NCBI GenBank assembly: GCA_003979345.1
Contig: RYVZ01000012.1
Location: 9,112-73,111, forward strand
Source of the DNA: Lachnospiraceae bacterium
GTDB taxonomy: Bacteria > Bacillota > Clostridia > Lachnospirales > Lachnospiraceae
Length of the DNA stretch: 64,000 bases
Reading direction: 5' to 3'
A model generated the notes under the pieces. That model worked only from the letters and a program-made list of their open reading frames with translations. It did not search any database and was not told the DNA's origin. The translations under genes and the position numbers were made by a program. This document shows positions 1 through 9,340 of this stretch, piece by piece (position 1 is the first letter of the stretch; every line of letters begins with the position of its first letter).

Positions 1-212
1 CCGTATGCGGGAGGTCAGGCGTATGGAGGAGGTCTGCCGCCGTATGCAGAAGGTCAGATATACGGAAATGTTCAGTCGCCGTATGCGGGAGGTCAGATGT
101 ATGGAGGAGGTCTGCCGCCGTATGCAGAAGGTCAGATATACGGAAATGCTCAGTCGCCGTATGCGGGAGGTCAGGCGTATGGAGGAGGTCTGCCGCCGTA
201 TGCAGAAGGTCC
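1..212. repeat. 78-bp in-frame tandem repeat
   Basis: Units begin at 1, 79 and 157, each starting CCGTATGCGGGAGGTCAG. Units 1 and 2 are complete and nearly identical; unit 3 diverges after about 55 bp. Each full unit encodes 26 residues of the Tyr/Gly/Pro/Gln linker. The array continues upstream of the window. It is in frame, so copy number can change linker length without breaking the gene. Confidence 0.9.
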
Positions 213-888
213 GGTATATGAAAATGGTCTGTCTGTATATGGATACTGTAATGAGTTGTCTGCAGCGGGTGAAATGTGTGCGGGGAACTATTATGATCCG
301 TATGGCAGATTAGCAGACTTGCGGCCAAGGAGCAGTCAAAAGAGGCTGATGACAGTCTGTGCGGTCGTCGGGCTGATCATAGCGGCTGTGGTGATTCTTC
401 TCATTGTTCTTTTGACGTCTAATCGCGGAAACCGCTCATATGAACAGGCTGTCAGCGTATTTATGGACGGGTTTGAAAGACAGGATCTTAGCAGAATATC
501 AGAAGCGTTTCCGGAGCGCGCCAGAGAGGATATATGGAGGGAAATGGGGGGAAGCTCCCGATATGCACAGATGGACGTCCGGTCAGAAGCGGATTCCGAA
601 GATGATTTTTGGCAGGAACTGAATGCGGATTTAGAATGGTACTGCGGCGGGCAGATCACCATGACGTATGAGATCACGGGAGCGGAACCGATAACGGATT
701 ACCGCCTGTGCGAATACGAGCGGCATTTTTTGGAAGACTTTCAGTATGAGGTTTCTTTTGACGGCGGATTTTCGGTGAACGTGGAGATCACTTTTCAGGG
801 AAATGAAGGCGATTTTCGCAGCAGTATGAAGTTAAATACGGCGATGATCGGCAAAAACTGGTATGTGATCGATCCTGTTGTTGATTAA
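1..888 (+). CDS. Repeat-linker single-pass membrane protein, 5' end missing
   Basis: The reading frame is open from base 1, so the start lies upstream of the window; 295 residues are visible. The first ~75 residues are a Pro/Tyr/Gly/Gln-rich linker (PYAGGQAYGGGLPPYAEG type) encoded by 78-bp DNA repeats. A basic stretch and one membrane segment follow at about residues 115-139 (VCAVVGLIIAAVVILLIVLL). The remaining ~155 residues form an acidic extracytoplasmic domain. The layout (disordered linker, membrane segment, small alpha/beta domain) resembles clostridial zinc-ribbon/DUF4878-like envelope proteins, but any zinc ribbon would lie outside the window. Function is unknown. A palindrome 4 bases past the stop may terminate it. 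Confidence 0.75.
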   Translation, partial: PYAGGQAYGGGLPPYAEGQIYGNVQSPYAGGQMYGGGLPPYAEGQIYGNAQSPYAGGQAYGGGLPPYAEGPVYENGLSVYGYCNELSAAGEMCAGNYYDPYGRLADLRPRSSQKRLMTVCAVVGLIIAAVVILLIVLLTSNRGNRSYEQAVSVFMDGFERQDLSRISEAFPERAREDIWREMGGSSRYAQMDVRSEADSEDDFWQELNADLEWYCGGQITMTYEITGAEPITDYRLCEYERHFLEDFQYEVSFDGGFSVNVEITFQGNEGDFRSSMKLNTAMIGKNWYVIDPVVD

Positions 889-891
889 GTA

Positions 892-926
892 CCGGGGAAA
901 CGCTGATTTAATCAGTGTTTCCCCGG
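892..926. repeat. Palindromic hairpin, solo copy of dispersed GCTGATT/AATCAG element
   Basis: CCGGGGAAAC and GTTTCCCCGG flank a GCTGATT-ta-AATCAG core, giving a nearly perfect 35-nt hairpin. The same arms occur in the 121-bp elements at 32805 and 37009. Its position just after the membrane-protein stop would suit a terminator, but there is no T-run. Confidence 0.7.
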
Positions 927-1005
927 CGCCGGCTGAAACTGGATGGGGAACGCATAAAACGGCGGACGGGACGCGGCAGAGCAACGGACGGAAAAGAATA
1001 CAGTG

Positions 1006-1788
1006 ATGATGAGAATGAATGAACGTACAGACCAAAAGTTAAACATTGACAGCAGATATCCCTATGTATATGAGACGCATCTGCATACATCCCAGTCATC
1101 CGCGTGTGCGAGGGCGGCAGGGAAGGAGATGGCGCGCGCCTGTTATGAGGCGGGTTATACCGGAATCATGGTGACTGACCATTTTTTCTATGGAAACAAT
1201 TGTGTGGACCGGTCGCTGCCGTGGTCTGACTGGGTGGAACGTTTCTGTAAAGGTTACGAAGATGCAAAGGCTGAGGGAGACCGTATCGGGCTTTCGGTGT
1301 TTTTTGGATGGGAAGCAAATTATGACGGAACGGAATTTTTGATCTACGGTCTGGATAAAGATTGGCTTTTGGAGCACCCGGAGATCAGGGACGCGACGAT
1401 TGAAGAACAATACCGTCTCGTGAGCGGTGCGGGAGGTCTCGTCGTGCACTGTCACCCGTACAGGGATGAGGCGTATATTCCGGCAATCCGCGTTTTTCCG
1501 GATTTTACGGATGCCGTGGAGGGCGTCAACGCGACGCACGCCTGTAAAAAGAGCAGGGGTCACAATAATCCGCTGTTTGATGTGCGGGCAAGGGAATATG
1601 CGGCGGGCTTCGGACTGCCGATGACAGCAGGATCGGATATTCACGGCACGGATCTATTATTTGGCGGCATTGCGTGTGCGGACAAACTCTGCGACGTTCA
1701 CGATTATGTCAGGCTCATGAAGTCCGTACGGGGCGTTCCTGCTGAAGCGTATCCGTATAAGCTTCTCGACGGAAATGAGTCCTGTTAA
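1006..1788 (+). CDS. PHP-domain metal-dependent hydrolase
   Basis: About 260 residues. The PHP (polymerase and histidinol phosphatase) metal-binding signature is clear: ETHLHTSQSS near the N-terminus, then VTDHFF, a HCHPYRDEAY motif around residue 148, and GSDIHG near residue 213. The family hydrolyses phosphoesters with two or three metal ions in a TIM-like barrel. The sequence resembles the stand-alone clostridial PHP proteins rather than HisK or DNA polymerase domains, and the substrate is unknown. GTG 1003, ATG 1006, 1009 and 1015 are all in frame with no strong ribosome site, so the exact start is open. It is probably cytoplasmic. Confidence 0.85.
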   Translation: MMRMNERTDQKLNIDSRYPYVYETHLHTSQSSACARAAGKEMARACYEAGYTGIMVTDHFFYGNNCVDRSLPWSDWVERFCKGYEDAKAEGDRIGLSVFFGWEANYDGTEFLIYGLDKDWLLEHPEIRDATIEEQYRLVSGAGGLVVHCHPYRDEAYIPAIRVFPDFTDAVEGVNATHACKKSRGHNNPLFDVRAREYAAGFGLPMTAGSDIHGTDLLFGGIACADKLCDVHDYVRLMKSVRGVPAEAYPYKLLDGNESC

Positions 1789-1851
1789 AAGGGCGCGGGT
1801 CAGAGGAATTTTTGAAAATGAAGCTTAGATCAAGGGAGTCTTTATACAGGT

Positions 1852-2991
1852 ATGAATAAAAAAAGGAGCATTACGGTTAAGGCGCGCTGCATATGGGCTT
1901 TGCAGCGGGTATTATCATGCGCAGCAGTCCTGATGTTTGCTTTGATCTTCTGCGCCTGCGGGCAGAAGGAAGGCGCAGGAACAGCGGGAGAGGGCGGCGG
2001 TACGAAGGTTATTTTGACGACGGGGTTTGAGCGCGGCGAGATCTTCCGGATCGGTTCGGCTTCCTGTATGAAAAATGAGTTGATGGTGTACCTGACCAAT
2101 ACGCAGAACCAGTATGAGACCGTGTTTGGGGAAGAAATCTGGCAGCAGGATTTTAACGGGATCACGCTGGAAGAAAATGTCAAGGAGACCGTGCTTGCGC
2201 GCATTGCGCGCATCAAATCCATGACACTTCTTGCACAGGAGATGGGCGTATCTCTTTCTGAGGAAGAGCAGGCGCTGTGTGCACAGGCGGCGGAGGAATA
2301 TTTTACATCTTTAAGCGCGCGGGAGCAGGAACTGCTGGAGATCACGCAGGAGCAGATTGACGGGATGTATCAGGATTATGCATTGGCGGACAAGGTATAT
2401 CATTATATTATCAGGGATATCAATCCGGAGATCAGCGACGATGAGGCGCGCACGATTACGATCCAGCATATTTTGCTGAAGACGACGACTGTGGGAAATA
2501 CAGACGGTGGTTTTACGATGAGTGAAGAGGAAAAGCAGGAACGCTATGAGCTTGCGTTAGAGCTGAGCGAGCGTCTGGAGGCGGGAGAAGACTTTGAAAG
2601 TCTGATGGAACTCTATAATGAAGCGGATGAGAATACGTTGTTTATCCGTCACGGCGACCGAGAGAAGGCGTTTGAGGATGTGGCGTTTTCACTTGAAACC
2701 GGTCAGGTAAGCGGTATTGTCGAGACGTCTCAGGGCTATGAGATCTTAAAATGCGTCAGCACGTTTGACAGGGAACAGACCGATCAGAATAAGATCGAGA
2801 TCGTCAGGGCGCAGCGTGAACAGGTATTTGGGGAGCAGTATGAGACCTTTGTGCTGTCACTCACACGCTATTTGAATGAGGACCTGTGGGATGAGATCAG
2901 GCTGCTTCATGATGAAAAGCTGACTACGGCGGACTTCTTTGAGATCTACAACCGGTGTTTTTCGGAAGCGGAATTTTCGTTTGGGGAATAA
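1852..2991 (+). CDS. PrsA/SurA-like peptidyl-prolyl isomerase lipoprotein
   Basis: 379 residues. It has a basic N-terminus, a hydrophobic segment and a lipobox-like LIFCAC with the presumed lipidated Cys at residue 36. A helical SurA_N-like chaperone region follows (about 50-190). A parvulin domain comes next: QHILLKT near 205, GEDFESLMELYNEAD near 245 and SGIVETSQGYEILK near 285. Parvulin-type lipoproteins help exported proteins fold at the outer face of the membrane. RBS AAGGGAG (1832-1838) sits 13 bases before ATG. A long helical tail follows the rotamase domain. It is probably a single-gene unit, with the htpG control region after it. Confidence 0.85.
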   Translation: MNKKRSITVKARCIWALQRVLSCAAVLMFALIFCACGQKEGAGTAGEGGGTKVILTTGFERGEIFRIGSASCMKNELMVYLTNTQNQYETVFGEEIWQQDFNGITLEENVKETVLARIARIKSMTLLAQEMGVSLSEEEQALCAQAAEEYFTSLSAREQELLEITQEQIDGMYQDYALADKVYHYIIRDINPEISDDEARTITIQHILLKTTTVGNTDGGFTMSEEEKQERYELALELSERLEAGEDFESLMELYNEADENTLFIRHGDREKAFEDVAFSLETGQVSGIVETSQGYEILKCVSTFDREQTDQNKIEIVRAQREQVFGEQYETFVLSLTRYLNEDLWDEIRLLHDEKLTTADFFEIYNRCFSEAEFSFGE

Positions 2992-3040
2992 GATTCCTAT
3001 TTGATAATATTGTCAGGCAGAAGGGATTCTTTTTCAATTA

Positions 3041-3067
3041 TTAGCACTCATTCAAAATGAGTGCTAA
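3041..3067 (+). promoter_or_regulatory. CIRCE operator (HrcA binding site)
   Basis: TTAGCACTC, nine bases, GAGTGCTAA: a perfect match to the CIRCE consensus. It lies seven bases upstream of the -35 box of the htpG promoter. HrcA is the known CIRCE repressor and usually controls groESL and dnaK, so this implies HrcA control of this HSP90. Confidence 0.95.
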
Positions 3068-3073
3068 TTTTTC

Positions 3074-3102
3074 TTGACATTTCCTATAGGACGAATTAAA
3101 CT
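3074..3102 (+). promoter_or_regulatory. SigA-type promoter of htpG
   Basis: TTGACA (3074-3079), a 17-bp spacer, then TAAACT (3097-3102). It lies directly downstream of CIRCE. The leader to the start codon is about 145 nt. Confidence 0.8.
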
Positions 3103-3253
3103 AGTGTAGGAAGCGGGCAGAGATATATTCTGTCTGAACGAAAATGAAGAAATGCCGAATCGGGAGGCGGGGCATTGCACGGTCAGGCGGTTTGAGTTTG
3201 GTGCTATGCCAGTGCTATACCAAAACGAAACAAAGAAAGGAATGTGATTGATT

Positions 3254-5428
3254 ATGGAACAGAAACACGGCAATTTATCCATCAACAGCGACAATATTTT
3301 TCCGATTATTAAGAAATGGCTGTATTCCGACCATGATATCTTTTACCGGGAGCTGATCTCAAACGGCTGTGATGCGATCACCAAGCTTAAAAAGCTTGAA
3401 ATGATGGGCGAATATACCTATCCGGACAATTTCAAAAATCAGATTCGGGTCATCTGCAATCCGGAAGAGAAGACGCTCAAATTCATTGATACCGGACTAG
3501 GCATGACTGCGGACGAGGTCGAAGAATATATCAATCAGATCGCATTTTCGGGTGCGACTGATTTCATTGAAAAATATAAGGATAAGACGAACGACGACCA
3601 GATCATCGGTCATTTCGGACTTGGATTCTATTCGGCGTTCATGGTTGCCGATGCGGTGCATATTGACACGCTTTCTTATCAGGAAGGGGCGTCCCCGGTA
3701 CATTGGGAGTGCGACGGCGGCACGGAATTTGATATGTCTGAGGGCAGCCGCAGCGAGGTCGGAACAGAGATCACGCTTTACTTAAACGAGGATTGTCTCG
3801 AATTCTGTAATGGGTATAAAGCGCGCGAAGTGATCAAGAAATATTGTTCTTTTATGCCGTATGAGATTTATCTGTCCGTTGCAAACACAACGGCGACGCA
3901 GACGATCAACGCGGATGAAAAACTGGATACGGACACCGTGATCGAGACGATTGCACCGGAGAAAGAGGGCGATCCTGAAAAAGTAAAGATTGCGAAGCGT
4001 CCGGAACTCTTAAACGATACGACGCCGCTCTGGACAAAGAATCCTTCCGAGTGTACGAAGGATGAGTACCTTGAATTTTACCGCAAGGTATTTCAGGATT
4101 ATAAGGAGCCGCTGTTTTGGATCCATTTGAATATGGACTATCCGTTTAACTTAAAGGGAATCCTGTATTTTCCGAAGATCAACATGGAGTATGAGTCTAT
4201 TGAGGGAACGATCAAGCTTTATAACAGTCAGGTGTTCATTGCTGACAATATCAAGGAAGTCATTCCGGAATTCCTGATGCTGCTAAAGGGCGTGATCGAC
4301 TGTCCGGATCTGCCGCTCAACGTATCGAGAAGCGCGCTGCAGAACGACGGCTTTGTGAAGAAGATTTCCGATTATATCACAAAGAAAGTGGCTGATAAGC
4401 TGGCGGGACTGTGCAGGACCGAGAAAGAGGAGTACCAGAAATACTGGGATGATATCAGCCCGTTTATTAAATTCGGCTGCTTAAAGGATGACAAGTTCTG
4501 CGAGAAGATGACGGACTATATCTTATTCAAAAATATTGACGGCGAGTACCGCACGCTGCCGGAGTGTCTGGAAGTAAAGCCGACTGACACGGAGCAGGAT
4601 GAGGAGAGCGGTGCAGCGAAAGCGGACGGAGAAAGCGCGGACGCGGACGGAAACAAAGACGGCGCAGCAGACGGCGGCAGCACGGGCGCTGAAAGCACTG
4701 CAACCGACGTTGAGACCGGGGAGGCGGTCGAGACCGAGGTCGTGACGGATCAGGACAGCGGTGAAGATGCGGATTTTGACGAGGAAGACGAGGACGGGGA
4801 ACCGGATGAGAAAAAAGAAAAAGTCATCTACTATGTGACCGATGAGGTTCAGCAGAGCCAGTATATCAATATGTTCCGCAAGGCGAAAATGGATGCCGTG
4901 ATCTTAAAGGATAACATTGACCAGCCGTTCATATCCCAGCTTGAATCGAAGAACGAGGGCATCCGCTTTAAGCGTATCGATGCGGATATCACGGATGATT
5001 TCAAGGCAAAGACTTCGAAGAAAGCGGCGGAGGAACTTGCGGCGCAGTCCGAAGAACTGAACAAGCTCTTTAAGAAAGCAATCAAAAAGGATAATGTGAC
5101 GGTCAAGCTGGAAAAACTCAAGAATAAGGACATTTCTTCCATGGTGACGCTCTCCGAGGAGACGCGCCGTATGCAGGATATGATGAAAATGTATGCGATG
5201 CCGGGAATGGGAATGCCGGGCATGGGGAAGGAGGGCTTAACGCTCACCCTGAATGCGAACAATAAGCTCGTGCGCTACATTTTAGATCACAAAGACGGTG
5301 AGAATGTCGGCATCATCTGTGAGCAGCTCTACGATCTTGCGCTGATCCAGCAGGCGCCGCTTGAGCCGGAGGCTATGACGAAGTTCGTGGCGAGGAGCAA
5401 TCAGATCATGATGCTGCTGGCGCAGTAA
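3254..5428 (+). CDS. htpG: Molecular chaperone HtpG (HSP90)
   Basis: 724 residues from ATG 3254. TTG 3248 is an alternative: AAAGGA at 3236-3241 is 6 bases from TTG and 12 from ATG. The GHKL ATPase domain shows YRELISNGCDA, DTGLGMTADEV and IGHFGLGFYSAFMVAD. The middle domain has PLNVSRSALQ. The dimerisation domain ends at the C-terminus. Cytosolic ATP-dependent chaperone. It is roughly 100 residues longer than E. coli HtpG, mostly because of an Asp/Glu/Gly/Ala-rich insert of about 75 residues at about 443-519, between DGEYRTLPECLE and KVIYYVTDEVQQ. CIRCE upstream predicts heat-inducible, HrcA-repressed expression. Confidence 0.97.
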   Translation: MEQKHGNLSINSDNIFPIIKKWLYSDHDIFYRELISNGCDAITKLKKLEMMGEYTYPDNFKNQIRVICNPEEKTLKFIDTGLGMTADEVEEYINQIAFSGATDFIEKYKDKTNDDQIIGHFGLGFYSAFMVADAVHIDTLSYQEGASPVHWECDGGTEFDMSEGSRSEVGTEITLYLNEDCLEFCNGYKAREVIKKYCSFMPYEIYLSVANTTATQTINADEKLDTDTVIETIAPEKEGDPEKVKIAKRPELLNDTTPLWTKNPSECTKDEYLEFYRKVFQDYKEPLFWIHLNMDYPFNLKGILYFPKINMEYESIEGTIKLYNSQVFIADNIKEVIPEFLMLLKGVIDCPDLPLNVSRSALQNDGFVKKISDYITKKVADKLAGLCRTEKEEYQKYWDDISPFIKFGCLKDDKFCEKMTDYILFKNIDGEYRTLPECLEVKPTDTEQDEESGAAKADGESADADGNKDGAADGGSTGAESTATDVETGEAVETEVVTDQDSGEDADFDEEDEDGEPDEKKEKVIYYVTDEVQQSQYINMFRKAKMDAVILKDNIDQPFISQLESKNEGIRFKRIDADITDDFKAKTSKKAAEELAAQSEELNKLFKKAIKKDNVTVKLEKLKNKDISSMVTLSEETRRMQDMMKMYAMPGMGMPGMGKEGLTLTLNANNKLVRYILDHKDGENVGIICEQLYDLALIQQAPLEPEAMTKFVARSNQIMMLLAQ

Positions 5429-5520
5429 GCAGATAATCGTTTGGTATTGACTGCAGGCGGCGGTGAAATTGCGCACGTCAGCTCATGGATGACCTGAACG
5501 TATGGGAAAGAGAAAAAATA

Positions 5521-5574
5521 GGCAGTCCGCCCCGCGGTATAAGAGAAACTGCGGGAGCGGGAGCCTGTTTTTTT
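5521..5574 (+). terminator. Rho-independent terminator after htpG
   Basis: A stem built of GGC/GCC, CCGC/GCGG and CCGCGGT/ACTGCGG blocks is followed by seven T (5568-5574). The rest of the htpG-DUF5717 gap (5429-5751) contains only the promoter at 5669. Confidence 0.75.
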
Positions 5575-5668
5575 ATGTCCCGCATGCCGCCGCGCTGTCT
5601 GCCTCCGGCCGGTTGCCAATATCTATGCACAAATGCGTTTCACGCAAATATGCTTCCAAAATAAGGCG

Positions 5669-5697
5669 TTGCGAATATGCCTATTTTATCCTATAAT
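5669..5697 (+). promoter_or_regulatory. Promoter of the DUF5717/DUF5716 gene unit
   Basis: TTGCGA, 17-bp spacer, TATAAT (5692-5697), about 65 bases before the first gene of the 5.7-13.9 kb unit. Confidence 0.65.
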
Positions 5698-5763
5698 AAA
5701 AGTGGTTTATTATGGACAGAAAAGTTGTCATGCTGATGATGATACATAAGGATGGTTTTTGGT

Positions 5764-8700
5764 GTGGAATCGGTAACACAGCGCCTGATTGACGGGAAAA
5801 TTGAATACGATGCAGGCTCCTTAAAGCTCTCCGACTATAAGATCGAGTTATCCATCCGAAAAGGAGAGACTGTGAAGGGGAGTTTTCAGATCACTTCAAG
5901 GGGCGGCAATCCGGTCAGGGGGACAGTGCGCGCCTCCTTATTGCGCATGCAGTGTCTGAAAACGGAATTTGAAGGGACACAGGCTCAGATCGTTTACCGT
6001 TTCTCAGGAGCCGGCATGGAGGAAGGCGATATTCAGAAAGGTGAATTCTGGATCGTTTCCAGCGCGGGGGAATATACGATCCCGTTCGTGGTGACAGTTG
6101 CGCGGGATGTACTGACTTCCCTGCTGGGACCGGTCAAGAATCTGTTTCATTTTGCTAATCTGGCTAAGACAAACTGGGATGAGGCGGTCTCACTGTTTTA
6201 CCGTGATGATTTTGTTTCGCTGTTTCACGGTACGGACAGCCGCTACTTAAATACATATCTCGGCCTTTCGGGAATGCGGGGCAATCAGCAGAATGTGGAT
6301 GAATTTTTAATTGAGATCAATAAAAAGCAGCCGATCGAGTACATTCCCATGGAAACGATGATCCGCATGGAAGAGCCTGAGGATACCGCGCAGGGGCGCA
6401 TTACGATCACGCGCAACGGATGGGGATATACGGCGCTGGCGATAGAGACGGACGGTGATTTTCTTTCCGTTGAAAAAAAAGTATTGACGGATGATGATTT
6501 TTTAGGAAATATCTGCAATACGGGATTTCTGGTGGACAGGGCCGGTCTGCATGCGGGCATAAACTTTGGGTTTGTGCGTCTGTTCAATGCTTCTGTGGAT
6601 ATCCGGATCGAGATCCGGGTCATGTCCGTGCGCAGGCGCGGAATGGTTTTTTCCGGCAAAAAAGAAATGGGGCGCTTAACTGTGTCCCTGATGAATTATT
6701 ATGCCGATTTCCGCACAAAGAAGCTTTCTTCGAACGTGTGGATCCGGGAATCGAAAAAAATCGTAGAGCGCATGAACGAGCTGGAAGAAAAGAACATTCC
6801 GGCGCGTCTGTTCAAGGCGCAGCTTTTGATCACGGAAGAACGTCTCAACGAGGCGAAATGGATTTTGGACCGTGTGGAACAGGATCTTACCTATGGCAGA
6901 CGGCTGCCGGAGCACTGGTGCTATTACCTTTACCTCACGTCCCTGGTACGGCGCAGTGAGGTTTATGTGGATGAGGTGACGGCGCAGGTGGAGCAGATCT
7001 ATGCCGAGCACCCGGATAACTGGCGTATCGCATGGCTTTTACTGTACCTCAGGGAAGAATTTTCCAAAAGTCCTTACAGGAAATGGCTGTTTTTGGAAAA
7101 TCAGTTTTATGAAAACTGCAAGAGCCCCGTGCTTTATATGGAAGCGCTTGCGATCCTAAACGCAAATCCGACCATGCTCGGGAAGCTCTCGGAATTTGAA
7201 TTGCAGGTATTGAATTATGCGGCAAAAAAGAACGTGCTAAAGAAAGATGTCATTTTGCAGCTTCAGAATATTGCGCCCAAGATCAGGCAGTATTCCGAGA
7301 GAGTGTTTTTTATTCTTCAAAAAAGTTATGAGACGACAAAAGATGATGAGACGCTGCAGGTTCTTTTAAGCTTTCTGATCAAAGGAGGGTGCTTTGGCGA
7401 ACGTTACCTATCCTGGTATGCGCTCGGTGTGGAGCGCGAGCTGCGCGTGACACGGCTGTACGAGTACTACATGCTTTCGCTTCCGGGAGATTTTGAAGAA
7501 CCGCTACCCAAGATGGTAATGATGTATTTTGCCTATCACAGCGAGCTTGATTATCAGGGAAAGAGCATATTGTATGCCAATGTATATCGGTACAGGGATA
7601 AGTATCCGGAGATAACGTTCACATACCGGCAGTTTATAGAGCGTTTTTTAGTTGAGCAGATCGGTATGGGGCATATCAACAAACAGCTTGCGTATCTCTA
7701 CAGTGAACTTGTGACGCCTGCTATGCTGAATGCGGACAACGCGCCGAATTTTATCACTCTGCTGTTTTCCCATCTGATCACGGTAAAGGACAGCGCGTGC
7801 AGAAAGATCGTTCTGATTTATGACCGGTTAAAGGAAGAGCATATCTTTCCGGTTATAGACGGGAAAGCGGTCGTGCCGGTCTATGATTCGGCTTATCAGA
7901 TCCTGCTGCAGGATGAGCATGGAAACCGCAGGGTGTCGGGAGAGCCGTACCGCATCGAAAAACTGATGATTCCGGGGAAGTTTATCAAAGAGATCGGTGG
8001 AATGGTAACGGGACATTTAGGGTTAGACCTGTATTTGTGCGAGGGAGGCCGCGGCGGTGTTGTCATCACTTCCAAAAATGCGGAGTGCTATAAACGGCTT
8101 TGGGAATCAGAACAGGTCAGGGATGAGTTTAAGCGAGAAATACGTTTCCGGCTTGCACAATATCTGTATGATAATGACCGGATTTCAGAATGTGACGTGA
8201 TGATGCAGTCCCTTGCCCCGGAGAAAATGGGAATGCGGGAGAGGAGTGCCTTTCTGCGTCTGATGATCCTGCGCGGTATGCATGATAAGGCATATCAGTG
8301 GCTTTGTACGTTCGGGATGGAGCAGGTGGATGTGTCGGTTGCAGTCCGCCTGCTCAGCAGGCTGATCGCGAGATCAGAATTTAAGCGTGACGAAAAGCTG
8401 GTCTCGCTTGCGTTCCGCACATTCGAGGGCGGGAAATATGACGAAAATATTCTTCGCTATCTTGCAGCGTATTATGAGGGTACGACCAAGCATCTGCGCG
8501 ATATTTGGAAAGCGGCAAAGGATTTTGATTTGGATACGGGCAGTCTCTGTGAGCGGATCTTATTGCAGATATTGTTCAGCGGATATTATATCGGGGAAAA
8601 GAACGAATTGTTTTATCACTATGTGAAGAACGGTGCGCGCAAGCAGGTCGAACTCGCCTACCTCACAGTCAGCGCCTATGATTATTTTGTCAGGGGTAAT

Positions 8701-9324
8701 GTGGTGGACGAAAAGCTGTTTTCGTATTTTACGAGGCTGTTTTACCGCGGTGAGGAGCTTCATGATGTCTGCCGTCTTGCATACCTTAAATTTTATGCGG
8801 AGTCTGTGCCGGCGGCAGGTGAAGAAGTCTTGCAGCTCGCGGCACGTTTTTTAGAATATTTCATGTCGAAGGGCATTTGTTTCCCGTTTTTTGCGGATTA
8901 TGCACGGGCGGCAGGCTGTGTGGCACGCTTAGCGGACGAGACGATGATCGAATACCGTACGGCGCCGGGACGACGGGTGTCCCTGCATTATGTGATGCAG
9001 ACAGAAGACGCAGAGGGTACTTATGTGACGGAGCCGATGACGGATATGTATGAAGGAATCCATGTGAAATCGCTTGTACTCTTTTTTGGAGAGACGCTGC
9101 AGTATTATATCACGGAGGAAACTGCGGAGGGGGAGCAGCTGACTGAGAGTGCGACGATCAGTAAGAACGATATGAGTGCGGCAAACAGCGGCACACGTTA
9201 CTCGGATGTGAATGATCTTGTCATTGCGGGAACGCTGCAGGATTATTCGGGATTTCATAAAATGGCTGCTGCTTATGAGGAAAAAAGCTTCCTGTCGGAA
9301 AGATTGTTTTCGCCGCAGGTATAA
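5764..9324 (+). CDS. DUF5717-family large protein
   Basis: About 1186 residues, with no signal peptide or clear membrane segment. GTG 5764 is preferred because AAGGA (5748-5752) is 11 bases before it, whereas ATG 5752 overlaps that site. The N-terminal ~300 residues look beta-rich and Ig-like (KGETVKGSFQITSRGG). The rest is helical-repeat-like (VERMNELEEKNIPARLFKAQ onward), as in TPR scaffolds. I recall this arrangement as DUF5717 of Lachnospiraceae; no function is established. It is the first gene of a five-gene same-strand unit, 16 bases from the Hsp70-like gene, which suggests that the two act together. Confidence 0.8.
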   Translation: MESVTQRLIDGKIEYDAGSLKLSDYKIELSIRKGETVKGSFQITSRGGNPVRGTVRASLLRMQCLKTEFEGTQAQIVYRFSGAGMEEGDIQKGEFWIVSSAGEYTIPFVVTVARDVLTSLLGPVKNLFHFANLAKTNWDEAVSLFYRDDFVSLFHGTDSRYLNTYLGLSGMRGNQQNVDEFLIEINKKQPIEYIPMETMIRMEEPEDTAQGRITITRNGWGYTALAIETDGDFLSVEKKVLTDDDFLGNICNTGFLVDRAGLHAGINFGFVRLFNASVDIRIEIRVMSVRRRGMVFSGKKEMGRLTVSLMNYYADFRTKKLSSNVWIRESKKIVERMNELEEKNIPARLFKAQLLITEERLNEAKWILDRVEQDLTYGRRLPEHWCYYLYLTSLVRRSEVYVDEVTAQVEQIYAEHPDNWRIAWLLLYLREEFSKSPYRKWLFLENQFYENCKSPVLYMEALAILNANPTMLGKLSEFELQVLNYAAKKNVLKKDVILQLQNIAPKIRQYSERVFFILQKSYETTKDDETLQVLLSFLIKGGCFGERYLSWYALGVERELRVTRLYEYYMLSLPGDFEEPLPKMVMMYFAYHSELDYQGKSILYANVYRYRDKYPEITFTYRQFIERFLVEQIGMGHINKQLAYLYSELVTPAMLNADNAPNFITLLFSHLITVKDSACRKIVLIYDRLKEEHIFPVIDGKAVVPVYDSAYQILLQDEHGNRRVSGEPYRIEKLMIPGKFIKEIGGMVTGHLGLDLYLCEGGRGGVVITSKNAECYKRLWESEQVRDEFKREIRFRLAQYLYDNDRISECDVMMQSLAPEKMGMRERSAFLRLMILRGMHDKAYQWLCTFGMEQVDVSVAVRLLSRLIARSEFKRDEKLVSLAFRTFEGGKYDENILRYLAAYYEGTTKHLRDIWKAAKDFDLDTGSLCERILLQILFSGYYIGEKNELFYHYVKNGARKQVELAYLTVSAYDYFVRGNVVDEKLFSYFTRLFYRGEELHDVCRLAYLKFYAESVPAAGEEVLQLAARFLEYFMSKGICFPFFADYARAAGCVARLADETMIEYRTAPGRRVSLHYVMQTEDAEGTYVTEPMTDMYEGIHVKSLVLFFGETLQYYITEETAEGEQLTESATISKNDMSAANSGTRYSDVNDLVIAGTLQDYSGFHKMAAAYEEKSFLSERLFSPQV

Positions 9325-9340
9325 AGGGTAGGGAGAGGAC

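Noticed and set aside
5..313. Second-frame ORF of 102 residues over the 78-bp repeats
   Set aside because: The repeats keep all frames open; the frame continuing to the membrane segment and a natural stop at 888 is the coding one.
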